Positions 33,421 through 41,811 of a DNA stretch of 43,777 nt are shown piece by piece (position 1 is the first letter of the stretch; each line of letters starts with the position of its first letter). The DNA comes from DASTBU01 sp035711845 (GTDB taxonomy: Bacteria; Acidobacteriota; Vicinamibacteria; Vicinamibacterales; 2-12-FULL-66-21). The notes under the pieces were generated by a model that was given only the letters and a program-made list of their open reading frames with translations, was not told the origin of the DNA and did no database searches. The stretch spans positions 1 to 43,777 of the forward strand of contig DASTBU010000014.1 in assembly GCA_035711845.1 (NCBI GenBank), read 5' to 3'. The position numbers and the translations under genes were made by a program.

Positions 33421-34329
33421 TCAGTCGGACCGCGCCCTCGCTGCGTAGAGCACGTGCGCGCCGACGGGGCGGAACCCGAGCGCCCCCAGGTACTCTTTCG
33501 AGATCTCCGCCGGGTGGACCTTTGTGAACCGCAGCGTCGGCCGGCCCAGTCGGGACACCAGTTGTCTCAGACGGGCTCCCTCGTCCTCGACGAACGACCG
33601 GAGCGACAGAACGTCGACCATCGGGGGGGGCGCTCCCGAGCCCGCCACCGGAGGCTCCAGGCCAGGTCCGCGCTCTATATAGAGGATGCAGGCCTCTATT
33701 CCCTCGTCGGAGGCGACGGCGAGCCCTGCGATGTCGTCCTTCCTTGCCGTGAGCGTCTCGACCGAGCGCTCCCAGCAGACCTGCGGATGCGCCTCGCCGA
33801 GCAGGCCGTTGGCGGCGAGATCGTCAACGGTGACGGGGATGACGAACCGTTCGACTCGCCCGGCGCTGCCGAGATCGCTCGGGGCAGGGCCGTTCTCGTC
33901 AGGCACCAGGACGTAGTCCGTCAGGAACGCTTCCCGGACGTAACCGCTCGCGTCAAGCAGCGCACACGCCGGAGCCAGCTTCTCCGGTACCTCGGCGACG
34001 ATGCGCGGGGGTCCGAGAATCGCGAGCTTCGAGCCGAGCGAGGCGAGCAGGTGACGGCCATGACCCTGTCGCCGATGATCGGGATGGACGGCGATCTTGT
34101 GGACGAGGGTACCGGAAGGCCGCTTGGCGCCGATCAGAACGCCGACCGGGTCGGAGCCCGAAAAGGCAACCATGCAGCTGCTGCACCAGACCTGCAGGTC
34201 GCGGATCAACCGCTTGAACGTGGCCGGCGTCATCGCCGGCTCGTCGGGGAAGTACGGTGCCCAGCAGCGGTTCAGCGCGTCGACGAGCAGCCCGATGTCG
34301 TCGGTGCGGCAGAAGCGATAGGCCGACAT
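33421..34329 (-). CDS. GNAT family N-acetyltransferase
   Basis: This is a 302-residue protein. The N-terminal half is a GNAT domain with the acetyl-CoA motif IAVHPDHRRQGHGRHLL (Q-x-x-G-x-G) at about 76-92 and a typical beta-4/beta-5 arrangement. The C-terminal half (about 145-302) may be a second, degenerate GNAT-like repeat or a substrate domain; it ends EYLGALGFRPVGAHVLYAAR. The substrate is unknown. The first 20 codons are duplicated as a sliver at 21921-21975. It is separated by 120 bases from the receptor gene on the same strand; that gap shows nothing clear. Confidence 0.82.
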   Translation of the reverse strand: MSAYRFCRTDDIGLLVDALNRCWAPYFPDEPAMTPATFKRLIRDLQVWCSSCMVAFSGSDPVGVLIGAKRPSGTLVHKIAVHPDHRRQGHGRHLLASLGSKLAILGPPRIVAEVPEKLAPACALLDASGYVREAFLTDYVLVPDENGPAPSDLGSAGRVERFVIPVTVDDLAANGLLGEAHPQVCWERSVETLTARKDDIAGLAVASDEGIEACILYIERGPGLEPPVAGSGAPPPMVDVLSLRSFVEDEGARLRQLVSRLGRPTLRFTKVHPAEISKEYLGALGFRPVGAHVLYAARARSD

Positions 34330-34342
34330 CAGGCTCTGCGGA

Positions 34343-34451
34343 AGGGGTCAGATCTTGTCTCTTGCACGATTGGCCTCTGAAGGGGCCAAGGACCGCCCGC
34401 GCCAGTGTCCACGCGAGCGGTCAAACGCGCAAAGAACAAGATCTGACCCCT
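34343..34451. mobile_element. Small element bounded by perfect 16-bp inverted repeats (MITE/REP-like)
   Basis: AGGGGTCAGATCTTGT (34343-34358) has its exact reverse complement at 34436-34451. The 77-base interior has two further hairpins: TTGGCC/GGCCAA near 34370-34390 and GACCGC/GCGGTC near 34391-34422. No open frame of note lies inside. The right end overlaps the first bases of the stop codon of the stress-protein gene (34450-34452). The structure fits a miniature transposable or REP-type element, but no transposase is seen in the window and no target duplication was found. Confidence 0.6.
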
Positions 34452-36522
34452 ATTCGCGCGCATTCAGTGGTCTCACCTCGTTGAGGTAGCCGCTCTTGTT
34501 GGCAGGGTCAGGTACGCCTGACGGAGCGCTGGGGCCCGTCGAACCCAGCGCCGTCGTCGCCACTCCGGCGTTCGCACCCGTGGAGGAGGCAGTCGAGTAG
34601 GTGGCAATCATCTCGGCCATCATCTTCTTGCCGATCTCGATACCCTCCTCGACGAGTGCTTGATCGATCGTCGCCGCCGCACGCTCCCGCGCAAGCTCCT
34701 CGATCCGTTCTTGCGTCTTGCTCCGCATGAACCCGGCTGGGACCCGGAAGATCCGCTGCACGGCGTCGTCCGTCCAGTCGAACGTCGAGATCAACGGGTT
34801 CTTCTTGTCGTCGCGAGCGACGAGTCGAGCGTCGCTCTGCAGACCGGGGGGCGTCGCCGCGCCCGCCTCCGCTCCGGCGATGCTCGCCCTGGGCGCACTC
34901 GCCATGTCGGCGTACGGGGACTTGATATCGAGCGGCGTCCCCGTCTCCTCTTCGATTACCTGCCGGGCGAAGTCGAGCGTAATGGCGTCGAGCTTCATCA
35001 TGCGTGCGCGCTTTTCGACGCGCGCCTTGACGCGGCGGCGCTGATACGCGTTTTTCATGGTCCAGAGGCCCTTCCTGGCTTCCTCGGACCAACGGAGCTT
35101 GCGCCCGTCGTAGGTGGTCTCTTCCTGAAGACCTCCCTCCACCGCCGCGATCTTCTCGATCATCTCCTGAGAGATCACCTCGAAATCCGAGGCGCCGCAA
35201 ACGGTACATGTGACGGCGTCACTTTGGGTGGCCGCGACGCCGCACGCCCGGCACATCGACACAGGTCCCGACTTCGCGCGCTCGAGAGCCACCGCCTCGG
35301 CCAGCGCCTTGGTCGCGGAGGAGGCGCTCTTCGGCATGAACCGATCCATCGCGTCGTCGATCACCGCGCTGGTAATCACCGAATGGCCCTTCTCGAGCGC
35401 CAGGCGCAGGACCCCGGTGCGGGCGATCCCCTTGACCTGCTCGGGCACATGCTTCATGCGCTCCTCGGCCTCCGGCGTCCATCGGACGGTCTCCTCGGCG
35501 CGCATGTCCAGCCGGGGCACCTCGAGGCGCGTCGACAGAAGGACATCGCAGGGCGCGGCGCGGAGCACGTTCTCGGCGTTGCTCCCCAGGCCCGTCTCGT
35601 CCTGGGCGCTGTGGACGCCGATTCGCCCCATCACGATGAGCCAGGGATTCGTCTTGCGCGCGTGGTCGAGGATCTTCTGGAAGGGCTTGCCGTCCAGCAG
35701 CGTTTTCTTGATCCCGACGCCCGCCTCGCTCCCCATCCGCTCGCCCACCTCGAGATGCGACTGATAGATCTGCGCGAGCCCGGTGTCGATGATCTCCTCA
35801 TGGAGCTGATTCTGCTCCTCGAACCGGAAGACCTTCGCCGCCTGCTCGGTGAGGACGTTGACGATACCGTTGAAGACGGAGTAGTGCAGATAGGGATCGT
35901 AGACCGCGATCGCTTCGACCTGCTTGCCGAACGTGCGCGCCAGTTCGATGGCGGTCATGAGTGCACCGAATGACTGGGGGCTGCCGTCGATGCCCACCAG
36001 GATCGTGTCTCGCTCGGCATCGGCCGGATCGGGGACGTGCTTGACGACCCAGACGTCGCGGTCGGACTGGCGGGCGACGCGCTCGCAGACCGAGCCGATC
36101 ACGCTGTCGCGGGCGCGCCCGATCCCGAGGGCGCCGATCACGACCAGATCGTGCTGTGAACCGGCGAGATCCTTGAGGATCTCGGCGTGATGCTTTCCGT
36201 CCATCATCCGCGGTTCGAACTCGAGGTTCGACTCGCCACACAGGCGCGACATGCCATCCAGATAGCTGTCGGAGATGAGCTTGAGGCCCATCGTGATGAG
36301 GCTGTCGTGAATCTTCCGCTGGCGCTCCAGCTCCACCTCGTCGATGTACTCCTCGGGCAGGGTGTACTCCATCTGCCTGAAGCGATAGTCGTGCAGTTTT
36401 GCCGCGTAGACATGGCAGCCGACCAGCTTCGCGGAAAACGCCTTGCCGAGCGCGATGCTGCACGCGACAGCGCGGTTCGAATGCTCCGAGTTATCGACGG
36501 GAACGTAAATGCTCTTGTACAT
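34450..36522 (-). CDS. Tandem universal stress protein with three PCP_red domains and a zinc ribbon
   Basis: This 690-residue protein starts with two universal stress (USP) domains: residues 1-165, with the ATP-binding pattern G130-x2-G133-x9-G143-S, and 172-332, with a similar G-x2-G-x10-GS. A PCP_red-like domain follows (348-398, WTPEAEERMKHVPEQVKG). Next is a zinc ribbon (C424, C427, C439, C442), then a second, more divergent PCP_red-like domain (478-526, WSEEARKGLWTMKN) and a third (583-638, WTDDAVQRIFRVPAGFM). The tail is Ala/Ser/Thr/Gly-rich. It lies after the cytochrome genes on the same strand, separated by the heptad palindrome. It may protect or mature the electron-transfer proteins under stress; this is inference. 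The stop codon overlaps an inverted-repeat element. Confidence 0.85.
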   Translation of the reverse strand: MYKSIYVPVDNSEHSNRAVACSIALGKAFSAKLVGCHVYAAKLHDYRFRQMEYTLPEEYIDEVELERQRKIHDSLITMGLKLISDSYLDGMSRLCGESNLEFEPRMMDGKHHAEILKDLAGSQHDLVVIGALGIGRARDSVIGSVCERVARQSDRDVWVVKHVPDPADAERDTILVGIDGSPQSFGALMTAIELARTFGKQVEAIAVYDPYLHYSVFNGIVNVLTEQAAKVFRFEEQNQLHEEIIDTGLAQIYQSHLEVGERMGSEAGVGIKKTLLDGKPFQKILDHARKTNPWLIVMGRIGVHSAQDETGLGSNAENVLRAAPCDVLLSTRLEVPRLDMRAEETVRWTPEAEERMKHVPEQVKGIARTGVLRLALEKGHSVITSAVIDDAMDRFMPKSASSATKALAEAVALERAKSGPVSMCRACGVAATQSDAVTCTVCGASDFEVISQEMIEKIAAVEGGLQEETTYDGRKLRWSEEARKGLWTMKNAYQRRRVKARVEKRARMMKLDAITLDFARQVIEEETGTPLDIKSPYADMASAPRASIAGAEAGAATPPGLQSDARLVARDDKKNPLISTFDWTDDAVQRIFRVPAGFMRSKTQERIEELARERAAATIDQALVEEGIEIGKKMMAEMIATYSTASSTGANAGVATTALGSTGPSAPSGVPDPANKSGYLNEVRPLNARE

Positions 36523-36545
36523 CTGATCCTCGTGGGGCAGTTATC

Positions 36546-36644
36546 AGTTCTGAGTGCTGAATGCTGAGTGCTGAGTTATGAGTGTTCTCACCACTCACCA
36601 CTCACCACTCACCACTCAGCACTCAGCACTCAGCACTCAGAACT
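36546..36644. repeat. Large heptad-repeat palindrome between cytochrome and stress-protein genes
   Basis: The left arm starts AGTTCTGAGTGCTGAATGCT and continues with seven-base units to about 36584. The right arm (about 36591-36644) is built from ccactca and gcactca units and ends CTCAGAACT. About 36 of 39 arm positions pair, with a short loop (ttctc). It fills the gap between the cytochrome gene end (36660) and the stress-protein start (36522), and would form a long hairpin in the transcript. The units resemble those at 2672-2765. Confidence 0.75.
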
Positions 36645-36659
36645 ACTAGTTCGCACAGT

Positions 36660-38456
36660 TCAGTGACTCGTCGCCGCCTCCTGCCTGCTTTCACCGCCGA
36701 ACTCCCCCCGGGCTCGAGCGCCGTATCGCCGCCGTACCCAACCGATCACGGCCAGCTCGATGGCCAGAATCAGCGCGGCTATCTTCACCATGGGGCCGAC
36801 GGCCGATGGGACCACTTCGGGCTCGACGTACAGCGAGTACCACAGGGTGAGACCTCGCCGGTTGCCTCGCTCGCGCGAGAAGCCGTCCCAGACCGAGAAG
36901 GCGATCGGCAGGAACTGTCCGGGCGTAAAGGCGGCCCCCGAGGTTGCGCGGAGGGGCCGCTTGAAGATGACCGACCATTCTCCCTGGTCGAAACTCGCGG
37001 CCCCAGTCAGATCCCCCGTGTCGTTGGCCGTGATGTCCGCGCTTCCGCGGCCGGTGAACTGAAGCGGATCAGGGCGTGCCAGATCGAAGAACCAGAGATC
37101 CACCGAGTTCTGGGCGTCGCCGAAGATGAAGTACGGCTTGCGGGCGCCGGCCGGCACCTGCGACGGAATCTGTATCGCGACCGCATCAGAGAACTCGGAT
37201 GGCGGGGCGGCTGGTGCTTCAGCCTCGGCAAAGGGGTCCTGTGCGGGCTGCTGGGCAGCTCCAGGCGCCACTTCCGCATCGCCGAAGGGGCTCGCTCCGG
37301 ACGAGGGGGCACCTCCAGGCTCCAATTCCTCCTCCTCAGGCGGAACGGGAAGCGACGGCCCGTTCTTCCCCGCGTTCTGCGCGCTCATGTCGTGCCATCG
37401 AACCAGGAGGGCGATCGACTCGGCGTCGTAGATCGCCTGCACGGTCAGGGAGGTCGTGAGAGGATGGAACGCGCGCCCAGGCTCCATGATCTGCCCGACG
37501 AGTGGAAAGCGGGCAACAGGAGCGGATTCGAAGCTCGTTGCCCCGTTGCCGAGGTCGATCGGATCCTGGACGTGCTTGGCGACGACGAGGTTGGTATAGC
37601 CGGGCCCGTCGCTCCCCGAGAGGGAAGCGATGTAGTCCGTGATCGCCCATCGTTGATCGGCGGGCAGCGCTTCCCCGAACCCTGGCATGGGAGTGCCGTT
37701 GAACCCCGTGGTCATCGTTCTGAAGATGTCCTCGCGGGTCGACCCTCCTCGGAAGGTCCAGCTCTGGGAGAGATCCGCCGCTCGTATCGGCCGGCCCCAG
37801 TCATCCGTCAGGGTTGCAGCCGAAGGTCCGTCACCCCGACCGAGCGTCCCGTGGCACCGTACGCAGCCGTTCTCGACGTAGAGTTTTTTCCCGAGCTCGA
37901 TCGACTCTGGCGTCGCTCCCGGCGCACTCGAGAGTTCCACGGCCTGGGGGACGTTTTCCGGACTCGAGAAGGCAGGGGAGAACGTCGTAATGAAGTAGGC
38001 GAGATCCGACACCTCCCGGTCGGAAAGGTTCGGCCAGGCGGGCATCGAAGTGTACGGCATGCCGCGCCTGATAATGTTCACGATGTCCTGATGGGTTGGC
38101 AACGCCCCGGTGGGCGTCGAGCGAACCTTGAACTTGCCCTGGGTGAAGTCGCGGGGCCTGGGGTACAGGTGCGGGGTGGCGTAGCCTTCACCGTCACCGT
38201 TCTCCCCGTGGCACTGCGCACAGTACTTGACGTAGAGCCCTTTGCCCGACTCGCGTTGCGCCTCCGTCCCGACGTCTTGAGCCGCCACGCGCGCCGATCC
38301 TGTCGTCGCGGCCCACAAGGAGGCCATCAGGACAACGACAGCTGCTGCGAGAGACGAGCACGGGCCCGACTTCGCCCAGGCTCCGGTGAGGTCTCGCCGA
38401 AGTCCGCGACGGCAGCTCTGCGCGAACGCAGGCGGACCGATCTGCCGGGAGGTCAT
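36660..38456 (-). CDS. Diheme cytochrome c with ethylbenzene-dehydrogenase-like heme domain
   Basis: This is a 598-residue membrane-anchored cytochrome. After a signal/anchor segment (about 35-55) there are two cytochrome c domains with heme motifs CAQCH (79-83) and CVRCH (198-202), and likely Met ligands in GMPYTSMPAW and TPMPGFGEALP. Residues about 285-560 resemble the heme b-binding gamma subunit of ethylbenzene/DMSO dehydrogenases (PFPLVGQ-like start, SVIFKRPL, PIAFSVWDGFSRERG), with a low-complexity Pro/Glu/Ala insert near 395-450. A C-terminal membrane helix (about 560-580) and basic tail follow. The ATG at 38456 overlaps the upstream stop (ATGA). It probably shuttles electrons from the quinol-oxidising module. 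Confidence 0.85.
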   Translation of the reverse strand: MTSRQIGPPAFAQSCRRGLRRDLTGAWAKSGPCSSLAAAVVVLMASLWAATTGSARVAAQDVGTEAQRESGKGLYVKYCAQCHGENGDGEGYATPHLYPRPRDFTQGKFKVRSTPTGALPTHQDIVNIIRRGMPYTSMPAWPNLSDREVSDLAYFITTFSPAFSSPENVPQAVELSSAPGATPESIELGKKLYVENGCVRCHGTLGRGDGPSAATLTDDWGRPIRAADLSQSWTFRGGSTREDIFRTMTTGFNGTPMPGFGEALPADQRWAITDYIASLSGSDGPGYTNLVVAKHVQDPIDLGNGATSFESAPVARFPLVGQIMEPGRAFHPLTTSLTVQAIYDAESIALLVRWHDMSAQNAGKNGPSLPVPPEEEELEPGGAPSSGASPFGDAEVAPGAAQQPAQDPFAEAEAPAAPPSEFSDAVAIQIPSQVPAGARKPYFIFGDAQNSVDLWFFDLARPDPLQFTGRGSADITANDTGDLTGAASFDQGEWSVIFKRPLRATSGAAFTPGQFLPIAFSVWDGFSRERGNRRGLTLWYSLYVEPEVVPSAVGPMVKIAALILAIELAVIGWVRRRYGARARGEFGGESRQEAATSH

Positions 38457-39271
38457 TGCGTGTGGAGCTCCTCTCGGGCGCGGGGCCTCTCGGCCGTGAA
38501 GTTGTAAAGAAAGAGGATGGCGTCCCACATTTCCTCTTCCTTCAGGAACTTCTCCCAAGCCGGCATGGCCGTGTCCCAGGGGCCCCCTTCTTCGGGCAGT
38601 CCGGGTCCTCCCTTGGCGATTCGCCAGAACAGAAACGTTTCGCGAAGATTCGCGAGCGTCTGCTTGTCGGCGAAGTTGGTCGGGATCGGGTCCAGGCCGT
38701 GCACGAACATGCCGTTGCCGGACATGTCGTCGCCGTGGCAGAAGACGCAGTTCCGATAGTACACACGGCGCCCGTTCTCGACGTGCTTGCGGAACTCGTC
38801 CGGGTTCGACGACTCGAGATGCCGGAAGGGGTTGTCTCCAGCGTCAAGGTCGATCTTCTTGTCGTGAACGGTGATCTCGGTCGGGGACGCGGGATGCACC
38901 GTCCGCGGGAAGAATGGCGGCTCGAGTGGAACGTTCATCTGCACGTAGACGTTCGCGGCCGCGAGCGCCGGCAGGGCCACGACCGTCGCGCCGAGAAGCG
39001 CGCTGTACCGCTTCTCGGTCATGAACCGGACGAGCGGCCGGGAGACTTCTTCGCGGCGCTCCTGGCTGGAGGAGACGTACGCCAGGATCGCAATCGAGAC
39101 GATGCCCATGTAGAGCGAGACGACGGAGGAGGGAATCGGAGCCGTGAACCCGAATCGGAGGAGGATGTAGATCCCCACCCACCAGGCGCCGGCCCACAGC
39201 AGCAGATTCGCCCGAAGGACGCGAAGGATGACGAACGCGACGGCCACCGCGAGAACGACCAGGATGTTCAT
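38453..39271 (-). CDS. Membrane-bound monoheme cytochrome c
   Basis: This 272-residue protein has three or four N-terminal hydrophobic helices (about 2-18, 22-40, 47-66 and 90-110) and then a periplasmic cytochrome c domain with the heme motif CVFCH at 175-179. A likely axial Met is in DTAMPAWEKFL. The start is ATG 39271, overlapping the previous stop (ATGA); upstream open sequence is a shadow of the neighbouring gene. It is translationally coupled to cytochrome genes on both sides, which suggests fixed stoichiometry in one complex. No named family is clear for the helical part. Confidence 0.85.
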   Translation of the reverse strand: MNILVVLAVAVAFVILRVLRANLLLWAGAWWVGIYILLRFGFTAPIPSSVVSLYMGIVSIAILAYVSSSQERREEVSRPLVRFMTEKRYSALLGATVVALPALAAANVYVQMNVPLEPPFFPRTVHPASPTEITVHDKKIDLDAGDNPFRHLESSNPDEFRKHVENGRRVYYRNCVFCHGDDMSGNGMFVHGLDPIPTNFADKQTLANLRETFLFWRIAKGGPGLPEEGGPWDTAMPAWEKFLKEEEMWDAILFLYNFTAERPRAREELHTQ

Positions 39272-39870
39272 TGTCCACCCACTCCATCGCGCCCCGTGGC
39301 CGCGCCGTCCTTCCTGGGAAGAGGCTGCGCCTTGCCCGGCTCGGAGGGAGCCGTCGGGGGAGCCGGCAGCGCGGGGGGTGCGGCCGGGCCGCCGTAGTAG
39401 CGGTGAGTCGTCTGGAGCGTGACCGTCGGAGTGCCGCCAAGAGACTGGAGCGCCGCGATGACGCAAAGGATCTCCTGATCGGTGAGGCCGATGGGAGGCT
39501 TGTTGATGGTGGGCATTCCAGGGTTGAAGCCCTCAACTATGTAGCCGTCGGGTTCGTACATCGATTGAGCGAGGTACTCGACATCGCTCGACCCCGGGAT
39601 GCGGTTCGCCGCGCGGACCGCGATCCCGTCGAGGTCGGGGAACCGAAGCGCCCCGCTCTTGCCAATCGTGTGGCACGTCAGGCAGAGGCCCTTGCCCTGC
39701 ATGATCTCGCGGCCGACATTGGCCATCTCGGCCGTGGTCATATCGGTGCTCAGCGCGATCTCCTCCGGAGGCAGGACTTCCTTCTGCGGCACCATCTGGC
39801 CCACATAGGTATAGAACGCCGTCGTCGCCAGCACGAGCGCGCCGATCCGGGCGGTGTGGGGGATCGTCAT
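39268..39870 (-). CDS. Monoheme cytochrome c, membrane-anchored
   Basis: This is a 200-residue protein with one N-terminal helix (about 7-25) acting as signal or anchor and a single cytochrome c domain with the heme motif CLTCH at 63-67. A probable Met ligand lies in GFNPGMPTINKPP. The Pro/Ala-rich C-terminus may be a flexible tether. Its ATG overlaps the CydA-like gene's stop (ATGA), and its stop overlaps the next cytochrome start. The gene organisation suggests that it accepts electrons from the CydA-like subunit. Confidence 0.88.
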   Translation of the reverse strand: MTIPHTARIGALVLATTAFYTYVGQMVPQKEVLPPEEIALSTDMTTAEMANVGREIMQGKGLCLTCHTIGKSGALRFPDLDGIAVRAANRIPGSSDVEYLAQSMYEPDGYIVEGFNPGMPTINKPPIGLTDQEILCVIAALQSLGGTPTVTLQTTHRYYGGPAAPPALPAPPTAPSEPGKAQPLPRKDGAATGRDGVGGQ

Positions 39871-41801
39871 GATGCGCTCGGTCGGCTACCCTCGCCTGGA
39901 GTTGCCACCGCGAACTCTGACGAGCCCTCGCCGGTGCCTTGGCGGAGGCGGGTCCGCCTCTTGAAATCGGGCCGATCGTGCAGGCTCGTGATCCAGAACA
40001 CGACGCCAATGAGGAGGAAGAACAGGAGCACGGTCGCCGAGACGACCTCGGTCGCAAAGCCGAGCGTGGGCGTGAAAGCGTCGGCCGAGTTGTCCCGAAC
40101 CACGCCGTAGACATGCCAATGCTGGCGGAGCCCGGACCGGACGTAGCCCATGAGCCCCATTAGCCAGGTGAAGGTGACCGCGATGAAGATCAGCACGTAC
40201 TGGGAGATTACTGGAATCTTGCCCCAGCGCACCTCGCTGCTCCTCGCCCCGCGGAAGAGGAAGATGTCGATGACGGTGATTGACACCATGGCGAGCAGGA
40301 CCGAGCCGACCTGGGGCACCGAGAGGCCGATCCTGACGCTCGCCTCGACGAAGTACCCGTAGACGCCGAGGAAGATGACGAAGATCGCGGCGGAAGCGAA
40401 GATCGTGAGCTGTGCCGCATGGCCCGCCTTCGCCCACGCCACCGTCGCGACCTTGCCCGTGCGGCGGTAGAGGAGGAAGCTCATGAACGTCGTGAGGATC
40501 AGGATGTTCACGGCCGTGTTCTTGGCCGACATGACACCGAGGAAGCCCAGAATCGGGTGCGCCGATCCCCCCATCGCCCGGACTTCGGAGACCGTCGCGA
40601 TGATCGATCGCGGCGTCGCCCAGACCATGAAGCAGAGCGCGATCGCGATGAGGAGGTACTTGATGAACTTCTGAAGCGGCTGCACCCCCTCGACCCGGCC
40701 CATCCCGAGCCAGAGGTAGTAGTTGGCGGCGAGGAAGAGGTTCCCGATCAGGACGGCCTGAATGATGAAGAGCCACGAGAAGGCGCCGCCCATCATCGTG
40801 AGTCCGAGCGTCTGCGAGAAGGCGTAGATCTCCTTCGCGAGCCAGTAGCCGGCGAAGGGGAGCGGCAGGAAGGCGATGATCGCCACGAAGTTCCCGTTGT
40901 ATCCCTTCCAGTCGTAGTGCGCGCGCTCCTCGTCGGTCTTTGCCTGGAGGAACTTGAAGGCCGCGTAGGCGGCGGCGACCGATCCGCCGAAGGCCACATT
41001 CGCGATGATTCGGTGGACGTTGATCGGCATCCAGGTGTAGTTGTAGACGGCGTCCCAGACGGAGATGACCGCCCCGGAGTCCGAGATCCCGCGCGGCGAC
41101 GTCATGAACGTGAGCCAGGCATTGGCGATGAACATGATCGCCGTACCCACGAGGTTGAGGCCGAGCCCGAGGCCCAGATGAACGAGGGGATGGAACTTCC
41201 CCCAGCCGTAATAGTAGGTGTAGAGGAAGAAGGCCTCGGCGAAGAAGAGCAGCACGTACGGGAGAAAGGTGGGGGAGAACACGCTCATCAAGTAGGCCGT
41301 GAACTTCGGATACAGAATGATGAGCATGAACGTCAGGAACGCTCCGAACGTCGCGGTGAGCGAGAAGGACACGGAGAGGAGCTTCGTGAACTCGTGCGCG
41401 AGCCGGTCGTATCGCAGGTCGCCGCTCTTGTAGCCGATCAACTCGATGATGAACGCAAAGAGCGGAACGGCGAGCACGAAGGCCGCGAACAAGAGGTGGA
41501 GCTGCGCGACCGCCCAGATGGCCACGCGGCTGCCGACGACGGGGAACCGCCGGTACTCGACCTCCTCGTAGGGCTTCGCGCGCGCCTTCGCCTCCGCGTC
41601 GGCCCTCTCGGCCGCCAGTCCCTCCCCGCGGGGCGTGGGGTCGACGGCCGCGACAGGGGCTCGGTACGGCTCCTTGTACTCGCGGTTCACGAGCATCGAC
41701 GCCATCCACACTGCCCCGGCGAACATGATGAGGCCGGCGACGGGTCCGAGAAGGACCAGGACTTTCCGGTTCATCGCGCCGTTCATGACGCCGTTGGTCA
41801 C
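39867..41801 (-). CDS. CydA-like quinol oxidase membrane subunit
   Basis: This 644-residue membrane protein has about fourteen hydrophobic helices and matches cytochrome bd ubiquinol oxidase subunit I in its first half. H102 (AQLHLLF) and H263 (NVHRIIAN) correspond to the heme ligands His19 and His186 of E. coli CydA. E189 in FFAEAFFLYTYYYGWGKF matches the conserved glutamate region. I do not see the GRQPW motif of the quinol loop, and the second half is longer than in CydA. No CydB gene follows; three cytochrome c genes do. It may pass electrons from quinol to cytochrome c instead of to O2. The GTG at 41801 follows a GGGAGG ribosome site; ATG codons at 41786 and 41774 are alternatives. Confidence 0.85.
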   Translation of the reverse strand: MTNGVMNGAMNRKVLVLLGPVAGLIMFAGAVWMASMLVNREYKEPYRAPVAAVDPTPRGEGLAAERADAEAKARAKPYEEVEYRRFPVVGSRVAIWAVAQLHLLFAAFVLAVPLFAFIIELIGYKSGDLRYDRLAHEFTKLLSVSFSLTATFGAFLTFMLIILYPKFTAYLMSVFSPTFLPYVLLFFAEAFFLYTYYYGWGKFHPLVHLGLGLGLNLVGTAIMFIANAWLTFMTSPRGISDSGAVISVWDAVYNYTWMPINVHRIIANVAFGGSVAAAYAAFKFLQAKTDEERAHYDWKGYNGNFVAIIAFLPLPFAGYWLAKEIYAFSQTLGLTMMGGAFSWLFIIQAVLIGNLFLAANYYLWLGMGRVEGVQPLQKFIKYLLIAIALCFMVWATPRSIIATVSEVRAMGGSAHPILGFLGVMSAKNTAVNILILTTFMSFLLYRRTGKVATVAWAKAGHAAQLTIFASAAIFVIFLGVYGYFVEASVRIGLSVPQVGSVLLAMVSITVIDIFLFRGARSSEVRWGKIPVISQYVLIFIAVTFTWLMGLMGYVRSGLRQHWHVYGVVRDNSADAFTPTLGFATEVVSATVLLFFLLIGVVFWITSLHDRPDFKRRTRLRQGTGEGSSEFAVATPGEGSRPSAS

Positions 41802-41811
41802 TGCGCCTCCC

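Noticed and set aside
34343..34451. Complete insertion sequence
   Set aside because: There is no transposase frame between the inverted repeats, so it can only be a miniature or REP-like element.
36546..36644. CRISPR array
   Set aside because: The repeats are seven bases long with no spacers and no cas genes nearby.
36582..38507. Open plus-strand frame of 641 codons opposite the diheme cytochrome
   Set aside because: It is a reading-frame shadow with no recognised domain; the minus strand has two CxxCH motifs and an operon context.
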